A stretch of DNA of 39,497 bases. Source: Paenibacillus sp. 32O-W (lineage in GTDB: Bacteria; Bacillota; Bacilli; Paenibacillales; NBRC-103111). The position numbers and the translations under genes are program-made. Positions 33,521 through 39,497 of the stretch are shown one piece after another. Every line of letters begins with the position of its first letter. Within the stretch, counting starts at the first letter, position 1. The notes under the pieces were generated by a model, which saw only the letters and a program-made list of their open reading frames with translations, did not search any database and was not told the origin of the DNA. Where the stretch lies: NCBI RefSeq assembly GCF_007679495.1, contig NZ_VEGP01000055.1:1-39497 (forward strand), in the 5' to 3' direction.

Positions 33521-35167
33521 ATGCTGAATCTGGTCATTGTCGACGATGAAGCTATTGTCCGTCATGGAATTCGTCATTCCGTACCCTGGGAAGATCTGCA
33601 ATTCAGCCGGGTGGAAGAAGCTGCCTGCGGGCAAGAAGTCATGGACCGTTTCGAGGATTGGCAGCCCGACTTAATCATTACCGATATGATCCTGCCCGAC
33701 ATGGATGGAATTGAGTTAATCCGGCAGGTCAAGGCCCGCAAGCCCTCCAGCAAATTTATCGTCCTGAGCTGTACGAACGATTTCAATTATGTCAAGGAAG
33801 CCCTGCTGCTCGGGGCCTCCGATTTTTTATTAAAAATGACGATCCGTCCCGATGATTTGACCGAATGTGTTCGTAAGGTCGCCGCAGAAATGATAGAGCA
33901 GAAAAAGCCGCGAAACGGATGGGGGAGCATACTGCCGCAGGAGCGTTATAAGGTGGAGAGCTTCTTTAAAGATATCCTGACCTATAGGTACGCAGCGCAT
34001 CAAATCAAGGAATTAGCCGGTCTGTTCCGTCTCCGCTCGACCCTCGTAAGGTTTTCTGTGACCGTCATGCAGGTGAATCTGAAGGAGGCTTTGCTGCGGT
34101 TTGGGGAAGACGGCAGCTATCTGGTCAGCTTCTCGCTGATTAATCTGCTTCAGGAGCTGGCTCATAAATACGAAGACCTGGATTTCTTCAAAGTGGAGCA
34201 TGACGAATATGTGTTTCTTGTGGAAAGCCGTCCGCAGGAAAGCTTATGTGAATATGAAGCAAGATTGATCCGCCGATGGACAGAGCTAGCCGGTCATATC
34301 CGGAAGCATCTTAAGCTTGATGTCCGTTTTGGAATTAGCGGCTTCTGCCCTCTGGAGCGGCTGTTGACCGGATACGCCAAAGCGAAGAAAGCTGCAGAAA
34401 TGAACATGTTCCGTAAGGAAACCTTTACGGTACATTGCCGCGAGCTATCAGATCAGCCGAATGCGGGTGAGGATGCCGATCTGGTGGCTCTTTTTGACAG
34501 CGGCTTCCGGCAGCGGATTACACATGCGTTAACCTATGGCAAGGAAGACGAGGCTCTGGAGACGATCGAGGAGCATTTTGCCCTGCTGCAGGCGGACCGA
34601 TGTACGCCCCGGACAGCGAAGCAATGTATAGACAAGACGGCCGCTTTGATGAAGGTGTGCGCGATGGAATTTAACAGTTATCCGTCTGCCAAAGATATAG
34701 GACCGGTCGAGGATTGGGAAGGGCCGGGGTTTAACCTTCACTGGAACGTCGAGCGGACGAAGGAGCGTCTGAAGCAGTACTGCACTTATTTGCTGGAGCG
34801 GAAGCGAAGACTGATGGATACGGGACGGAGAAGGGTCATAGTGGAAATTCAAAGCTATTTATCCGTCAATTATGCCAGCAAGATTACGCTGGAACAGACA
34901 GCCAAGCATTTCCATTTGAATAAAAATTACCTGTCCCAGCTCTTCAAGCTGGAAACCGGTGTCAACTTCACCCGTTACTTGAACGGAATTCGGGTGGATA
35001 GGGCCAAGCAGCTAATTCTGCAGACTTCGAATACCGTCGCTGAAATATCGGAGAAAATCGGTTTCAGCGATTTTCGTTATTTTAGCCGCGTTTTCAAGCA
35101 GCACACCGGCCTGAGCCCGATGGAATTCAAGCAGTCGATGAATGGTAAAGGGGGGACAACTACTTAA
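33521..35167 (+). CDS. YesN-like response regulator with AraC DNA-binding domain
   Basis: The N-terminal receiver (1-120) has the acidic pair in VIVDDEA, phospho-acceptor D55 in LIITDMILPDMDG, S83 and K105. A long middle region (130-430) is typical of this family. A C-terminal AraC double helix-turn-helix (about 445-545) follows: ITLEQTAKHFHLNKNYLSQL, FTRYLNGIRVDRAKQLI and AEISEKIGFSDFRYFSRVFK. Members activate neighbouring sugar uptake operons on signal from a YesM-type kinase. GGAAAGGAAGG lies 6 nt before ATG 33521; the upstream ATG at 33515 is too close. No kinase gene is next to it, which is unusual. The importer genes downstream are its likely target. Confidence 0.9.
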   Translation: MLNLVIVDDEAIVRHGIRHSVPWEDLQFSRVEEAACGQEVMDRFEDWQPDLIITDMILPDMDGIELIRQVKARKPSSKFIVLSCTNDFNYVKEALLLGASDFLLKMTIRPDDLTECVRKVAAEMIEQKKPRNGWGSILPQERYKVESFFKDILTYRYAAHQIKELAGLFRLRSTLVRFSVTVMQVNLKEALLRFGEDGSYLVSFSLINLLQELAHKYEDLDFFKVEHDEYVFLVESRPQESLCEYEARLIRRWTELAGHIRKHLKLDVRFGISGFCPLERLLTGYAKAKKAAEMNMFRKETFTVHCRELSDQPNAGEDADLVALFDSGFRQRITHALTYGKEDEALETIEEHFALLQADRCTPRTAKQCIDKTAALMKVCAMEFNSYPSAKDIGPVEDWEGPGFNLHWNVERTKERLKQYCTYLLERKRRLMDTGRRRVIVEIQSYLSVNYASKITLEQTAKHFHLNKNYLSQLFKLETGVNFTRYLNGIRVDRAKQLILQTSNTVAEISEKIGFSDFRYFSRVFKQHTGLSPMEFKQSMNGKGGTTT

Positions 35168-35634
35168 TAATGCAAGCGTTCATTTTCACCTCAACAGGGG
35201 TACAGCCTAGTCCCCCGTTTAGGATTTCTAGAGACTTTCTTTCCGGCCTGATTTTTATCCACCTCGAGCTGAAAATGCTCCACCTTTAATGGTTAATGCG
35301 GTAAATGATTAAGATGTTTTACTTAAATTTTCTGAATATTGTGCAAAATGTAGTGATTCTATGACATTGGCGTTAGCCTTAGGCAATTGTAGTATTCTTG
35401 GTGATACCTTATTTCTGGAATCAGGGAGGTGGTACCGGGGACAGAAGGCAGGCTTTGGACCTGAAATTCCGAACGGGAAATTTGCTTTCTGTACAAGTTG
35501 TCCTTGGTTTTTTTGGCATGGAATCAGAAGGCCGGAGCTTTCCCCGGGAGAAGCTTCGAGGGCTCGGCCCGCACCGGCATGGTGTAGAGAAGTAACGAAG
35601 TGGGAATTTTCGACATCGGAGGAGGGATCTTGAC
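35168..35634. other. Gap between regulator and ABC importer
   Basis: This 467-bp stretch contains no supported gene; ORFs here lack ribosome binding sites and family resemblance. It must contain the importer promoter and probably the regulator's binding site. I could not place either with confidence. Confidence 0.4.
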
Positions 35635-36585
35635 TTGCCCGTAAAAACCGGAGTGGATATCGACCCGCCGCGAGTACCTGTGCGACGCCGCAAACGATTC
35701 CTGACCCGCAACGATTGGATGGGGTATTTGTTTAGCGCCCCGTTGATCGTCGGAGTGCTGGCGTTTGCCATATACCCTATGTTTGCCGCCTTGTATATGA
35801 GCTTCCTCCAGACGGGTGGATCGGCGATGTCCGGAACATGGGTTGGTGCGAGCAACTATGAGTATGTAATGAAGGACCCCATTTTCTGGCAGGCCTTGTA
35901 TAACACATTCTATATGGGGATTTTCTCGGTTGTTCTTGGAATCGGGCTGTCCTTTATACTGGCGAGCCTGATCAACAGTCTGAAATGGGAGCTCGGCAAA
36001 AACTTTTTTAAAGGCGTTTATTTTCTTCCCAACGTTGTCTCGGCAGTAGCCACCAGCTTGTTATTCTCCTTCCTGTTTTATCCGGCCAAAGAAGGATTGC
36101 TAAACTTCGTCGTCGGCTGGTTTAACATCGAGCCGGTCGGCTGGTTCACCGATCCCCGGTTCTCCCGGTTCAGCATCGTGCTGATGAGCTTATGGGGAGC
36201 TCTCGGCTACAATACGATCATTTTCCTGGCCGGGCTGCAAAGCGTTCCGCGGGAATTGTACGAAGCGGCGGAGGTGGACGGAGCGGGCGGGCTGAAGCGC
36301 TGGTATTACATTACAATACCGTATTTAAGACCGATTTTCGTCTTCATGCTGATCATGGGTACCATCGGGGGCATGAAGAGATTTACCGATGTTTGGTTAA
36401 TCGGAGGCACGGCGGGCAACCCGGGCGGCAGCCTGATGACCGCGGTACTGTATATTTACCGGAACGCCTTCCTCGCTTCGCAGATGGGCGTAGCTACGGC
36501 AGCTTCCTATTTGCTGTTTATTATCATTTTGATCCTGACCATCTTCATGATGCTGATGAATCGGAGGAAGAACAGCATCGACTGA
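35635..36585 (+). CDS. Carbohydrate ABC permease, MalF/UgpA type
   Basis: An inner-membrane subunit of 316 residues with six hydrophobic segments; the first is MGYLFSAPLIVGVLAFAIYP and the last LLFIIILILTIFMML. The EAA coupling loop is YEAAEVDGAGGLKRWYYITI, followed by PYLRP, and contacts the ATPase. The start is TTG 35635, 8 nt after GGAGGAGGG. With the second permease and the lipoprotein it forms a CUT1-type importer for oligosaccharides or glycerol-phosphate-like substrates. No ATPase gene is present, so a shared MsmX-type ATPase is likely. The substrate is not readable. Confidence 0.92.
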   Translation: MPVKTGVDIDPPRVPVRRRKRFLTRNDWMGYLFSAPLIVGVLAFAIYPMFAALYMSFLQTGGSAMSGTWVGASNYEYVMKDPIFWQALYNTFYMGIFSVVLGIGLSFILASLINSLKWELGKNFFKGVYFLPNVVSAVATSLLFSFLFYPAKEGLLNFVVGWFNIEPVGWFTDPRFSRFSIVLMSLWGALGYNTIIFLAGLQSVPRELYEAAEVDGAGGLKRWYYITIPYLRPIFVFMLIMGTIGGMKRFTDVWLIGGTAGNPGGSLMTAVLYIYRNAFLASQMGVATAASYLLFIIILILTIFMMLMNRRKNSID

Positions 36586-36706
36586 TTTATTAAGCAAGTG
36601 CGGTATTCGGAATTACTCTGAAAGATACGGAGGATATCGCAGATCCTGAAGAGCCCTGCGCAACCGCGCTCAACCCCGCTCAACCAAGGCTTGCGCCGGC
36701 TTAATT

Positions 36707-36720
36707 GGTAAACGCTTACT
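36707..36720 (+). promoter_or_regulatory. Likely CcpA cre site between permease genes
   Basis: GGTAAACGCTTACT differs from the ideal TGTAAACGCTTACA only at the two end bases. It lies in the 233-bp spacer before the second permease, suggesting catabolite control within the operon. Confidence 0.5.
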
Positions 36721-36818
36721 TCGGAGAAATCCTTTCATTTTTATAGACCGTTCGTGGGGGCGATTTCATGAGAAATCGAATGGCAGTCAAGGCAGAAACT
36801 TCTTAAGGGGGGAGAGCA

Positions 36819-37715
36819 TTGTCCCAAACGAATACCCTGCAGCCTCAATCTCCATTAATACAGCCCAAAATCGGCAGTCGGCGAAGAAAGGAGGCTGCTG
36901 CACAGACTTTCCTTTTTATTGTTCTTTTTATCGGCTCGTTTGTCATGATCGTTCCTTTTCTATGGATGCTGATCACAAGCTTTGACTGGGCAGCCCGGCT
37001 GAACATTACTTTTCCTCCCAAGATTTGGCCCGAGGAGCCGTCCTTCAAAACTTACGAAGCGGCTTTTACCAACATTCCCATGGCCAAATATATTTTGAAC
37101 TCGATTCTCGTCAGCGCCGGAGTGATTTTCGTGAGCTCCATGTCCGCACTGCTGTCGGGTTATTCCCTGTCCAAAATCCGGTTTAAAGGAGCGAATATCG
37201 TCCTGCTGCTGGCTCTGAGCACGATGATGATTCCGTTCGAAATGACGATGATTCCCCAGTATTTGCTGTTCAGCAAAGTCGGATTGATCGATACGTACTG
37301 GGCTTTTTACCTGCCTGCTATGAACTATGCTTTCGGAACCTTTCTGGCGAAGGCGTTCATCGATCAATTGCCCTCCAGCTTAAGGGAGGCCGGTGTCATT
37401 GACGGAGCCAGCGAGTTTGCGGTTTTCTGGAGAATTTATTTTCCATTGTGCACCCCTATTATCGCTACGATGGTTATTTTGCTTTTTCTCGGGGTTTGGA
37501 ATGATATGCTGTGGCCGCTGCTTGCGCTCAAGACCCCCGATAAATACACAATCCAAATCGGGTTGGCTATGTTCACCTATAACAACGGCATCAACCAGCA
37601 GCCTTCCATCATCATGGCCGCCACTACGGTGAGCCTTATTCCGGTCGTTGTCGTCTATTTGTTCCTGCAGCGCTATATTATCGAAAGCATTGCCTTGACG
37701 GGAATTAAACAATAG
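36819..37715 (+). CDS. Carbohydrate ABC permease, MalG type
   Basis: The second transmembrane subunit of the importer (298 residues) has six membrane segments. Its EAA loop is SLREAGVIDGASEFAVFWRI, then YFPLCTPI, and it has the terminal ESIALTGIKQ typical of MalG-like proteins. The start is TTG 36819 behind GGGGGGAGAG. An N-terminal cytoplasmic tail with RRRKEAAA precedes the first segment. It sits 233 nt after the first permease, an unusually wide gap for this operon type, and the gap holds a cre site. An internal promoter is therefore possible. Confidence 0.92.
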   Translation: MSQTNTLQPQSPLIQPKIGSRRRKEAAAQTFLFIVLFIGSFVMIVPFLWMLITSFDWAARLNITFPPKIWPEEPSFKTYEAAFTNIPMAKYILNSILVSAGVIFVSSMSALLSGYSLSKIRFKGANIVLLLALSTMMIPFEMTMIPQYLLFSKVGLIDTYWAFYLPAMNYAFGTFLAKAFIDQLPSSLREAGVIDGASEFAVFWRIYFPLCTPIIATMVILLFLGVWNDMLWPLLALKTPDKYTIQIGLAMFTYNNGINQQPSIIMAATTVSLIPVVVVYLFLQRYIIESIALTGIKQ

Positions 37716-37754
37716 AGTTTCCGGACCAAGGTAGAGGTCTGTTCAATGGAGAGA

Positions 37755-37785
37755 GACCCCGCAGCATAACCAACCATAGCGGGTC
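37755..37785 (+). other. Intercistronic hairpin before the binding-protein gene
   Basis: GACCCCGC pairs with GCGGGTC (one bulged C) between the second permease and the lipoprotein gene. No T run follows, so it is more likely an mRNA stability or processing element that sets high lipoprotein levels than a terminator. Confidence 0.4.
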
Positions 37786-37829
37786 CCTTCAGCAGTTCAC
37801 GAGTTCATATAAAAGGAAGGGGTTATTCC

Positions 37830-39203
37830 ATGAAAAAAGTCGTGTTAATCCTGCTATCCATCTTGATGGCGGTTTCGATCGTCGCCTGCTCCTCGGGTTC
37901 CGGCGGCAGCGACTACGGAGATGTCAGCAAAGTGTCCGATATGAAGGGCACCGTCCGGGTAGCGCTGGCCGGTTGGAATCTGGACAACGGCTTGGACCCG
38001 CAAACCGGGAAGAAGACCGTTGGTCTCAACCAGTATTTGAAGCAGACCTTTAACAAAATGTACCCGAACATCAAGCTGGAAATTTACCAGATTCCTTGGG
38101 AGAACGCAAAGGCCAAGCAAACAGCGATGCTGATGTCCAAGGATGTGGATGTTCTGTATTCGGGGGGAGCTTTCGCCTCTCAATGGTACAACGAAGGACT
38201 GCTGCGCGATATTGACGATTTGATCGCCAAGGACAGCAGCTTTGATCCGAGCATCTACCTGGAAGGAATATGGAATAATTCGTACAGCACCAAGTCGCCG
38301 GACGGGAAGAAGCAATTCGGGATTCCGGCCATACTGGGACGCAGGCTGATTGTCTTTGACAAGAAGCTGTTTGAGGAGTGGGGCGTCGAACCGATTTCCG
38401 AGAAGCCGACGCCGGAGGAAATATTGGAGAAAGCGAAGAAGATGACCGGCAAGAACCCGAAGACCGGCGAGGATAACTATGGATTGTACTGGAGCGGAAA
38501 CTCGCTCAACGGTTCCACCTTCGTTGCTCTGACTCTGGCCTTTAATGCTCCGGGCGCGGAAGGAAATTTGACCGATTTGAAAGGAATCAAGTGGAAGCTG
38601 AATACTCCGGAAATGGTTAAAGTAATGGAGTGGCTCAAGGAAGCCGCCAAGCTTCCGCCGGCCGGATTCGTCAACGGGCAGGGGGCGGAGAACTTTGGAA
38701 GGGAGAAGAATGTGATCGCCATCGGCATCGACCAGACCGGCGGTTCCACGATGAGCGAGTATCGCTCGAACAACAATAAAGAGCTGCTCGACCGGTTCGA
38801 GGCGCGGATGAATATGGGGCCCAAGGGAGAAGGCTGGGTGGCGGTCGACCCGTTCGTCATGGCAAAGGACGCCAAGGATGTGGACGCTGCTTGGGAGGTC
38901 ATGAAGTTTCTGTCCGGATACCAGACCCAAAAGTATCTGTATGAGAACTTCTCCAACACGCCTACTTTGAAAAATGCCGATTTCGTCGACAAGGAGGACA
39001 AATATATCCAGATGGCTCTCAAAATCGCGGAGGTCGGACATTCGGAGCTGATGGATGAAGCGAACCCCTTCTACATGAGCGATATCGTCCCCGCAGTCAA
39101 CGGCTTCATAAGCAAAGCCGCGACAGGCAATGCGCCGGACATCCAATCGTTCCTGGACGATCTGCAGAAGCGCGCGGAGAACTGGTCCGCCAATTTGAAG
39201 TAA
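37830..39203 (+). CDS. Carbohydrate-binding lipoprotein of ABC importer
   Basis: A signal peptide ending in the lipobox SIVAC (C20) anchors this 457-residue solute-binding protein to the outer face of the membrane. Extracellular family-1 features include LNQYLKQTFNKMYPNIKLEI, DVDVLYSGG, EEWGVEPISEKPTPEEILEK and AWEVMKFLSGYQTQKYLYEN. It delivers sugar to the two permeases encoded upstream. AAAGGAAGGGG precedes the ATG. The arrangement permease-permease-binding protein is the reverse of the more common order. The substrate cannot be told from sequence. Confidence 0.92.
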   Translation: MKKVVLILLSILMAVSIVACSSGSGGSDYGDVSKVSDMKGTVRVALAGWNLDNGLDPQTGKKTVGLNQYLKQTFNKMYPNIKLEIYQIPWENAKAKQTAMLMSKDVDVLYSGGAFASQWYNEGLLRDIDDLIAKDSSFDPSIYLEGIWNNSYSTKSPDGKKQFGIPAILGRRLIVFDKKLFEEWGVEPISEKPTPEEILEKAKKMTGKNPKTGEDNYGLYWSGNSLNGSTFVALTLAFNAPGAEGNLTDLKGIKWKLNTPEMVKVMEWLKEAAKLPPAGFVNGQGAENFGREKNVIAIGIDQTGGSTMSEYRSNNNKELLDRFEARMNMGPKGEGWVAVDPFVMAKDAKDVDAAWEVMKFLSGYQTQKYLYENFSNTPTLKNADFVDKEDKYIQMALKIAEVGHSELMDEANPFYMSDIVPAVNGFISKAATGNAPDIQSFLDDLQKRAENWSANLK

Positions 39204-39497
39204 GCTTGAGGTGGCAAGGTGGGCGGCAAGCTTGCGGAAGGTAGTAGGGAGTCTGCAAGGCGAGCTAACCTTCAAAGCATAGTTCCACCACGATTGGTAA
39301 GAGCGTCTCTCGCGGTCCTCGTCAGATTCCGTATCATGCAATGGATCAATGCTGATGTTCACTTGCTAATTTAAGATTTTAGCCTTCCGGCTGGATGAAA
39401 TAGCCATTTTGCTCTATAATGCATGACCTATGCACTTCGAGGTAATCCTTGGTAAATTTCCGGTTTTGGCGTAGTCCAAAGAAGCACCAAATAATGC
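39204..39497. other. Trailing non-coding sequence
   Basis: No gene is seen. AAGCTTGAGGTGG ... GGCAAGCTT repeats near 39205-39234, an AGCC-TTCC-GGCT fold-back lies near 39383, and TATAATGCATGA near 39417 resembles the core of the 51-nt repeat units. Confidence 0.4.

Noticed and set aside
35361-35633. 90-residue plus ORF before the first permease
   Set aside because: No binding site and no recognisable domain; it ends in the leader of the importer operon.
37854-39362. 502-residue minus-strand ORF
   Set aside because: Antisense to the sugar-binding lipoprotein, whose lipobox and family motifs are clear.

Overview
The window looks like a chromosomal segment of a Paenibacillus-type, spore-former-lineage Firmicute. 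The grounds are mixed GC content with strong AGGAGG-type ribosome binding sites, frequent TTG/GTG starts, a T-box leader, a likely BirA operator, CcpA-like cre sites, a YesN-type regulator, SLH surface proteins and large repeat elements in the intergenic regions. No rRNA, tRNA, CRISPR array or prophage was seen. The genus is an inference from gene style, not from a marker gene.

Layout. 1-1433: an IS1380-family transposase running off the left edge. 2279-8523: a stand-alone ABC-class ATPase, then an ECF sigma factor with a very long C-terminal extension, translationally coupled to an 843-residue partner that appears to carry the same kind of domain. 9113-11354 (minus): an operon of a ribbon-helix-helix/ankyrin protein, a GNAT acetyltransferase and a small ankyrin protein, with a perfect palindrome in front. 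11741-13910: a VOC protein, a small membrane protein and biotin synthase. 14020-16460: kduD-kdgK-eda, the lower pathway from 5-keto-deoxyuronate products to pyruvate and glyceraldehyde 3-phosphate. 16897-19890: a GntR/FCD regulator behind a striking 61-bp palindrome, a beta-hydroxyacid dehydrogenase and an AGE-type epimerase, probably another sugar-acid or sugar module. 19998-23424: a DeoR regulator (minus), then rpiB and glpX behind AT-rich direct repeats. 23925-30013: a membrane-anchored unknown protein and a secreted DUF4855 protein coupled to an SLH-anchored protein. 30210-31725: a T-box-controlled DAHP synthase. 31726-33520: a low-GC, gene-poor stretch with repeats, a decayed gene and a 50-residue membrane peptide. 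33521-39203: a YesN-like response regulator and a carbohydrate ABC importer (two permeases, one lipoprotein) with no ATPase and no histidine kinase.

How the genes fit together: most of the right three quarters serves carbohydrate capture and use. There is a surface glycan-associated pair, an importer that probably borrows a shared MsmX-type ATPase, uronate and pentose/hexose phosphate enzymes, and three local sugar-type regulators (GntR, DeoR, AraC/YesN).

The most unusual items are the sigma factor/partner pair sharing an enzyme-like domain, the RHH-ankyrin/GNAT operon arranged like a toxin-antitoxin module, the 61-bp operator palindrome, and a family of roughly 51-nt periodic intergenic repeats found at three loci.
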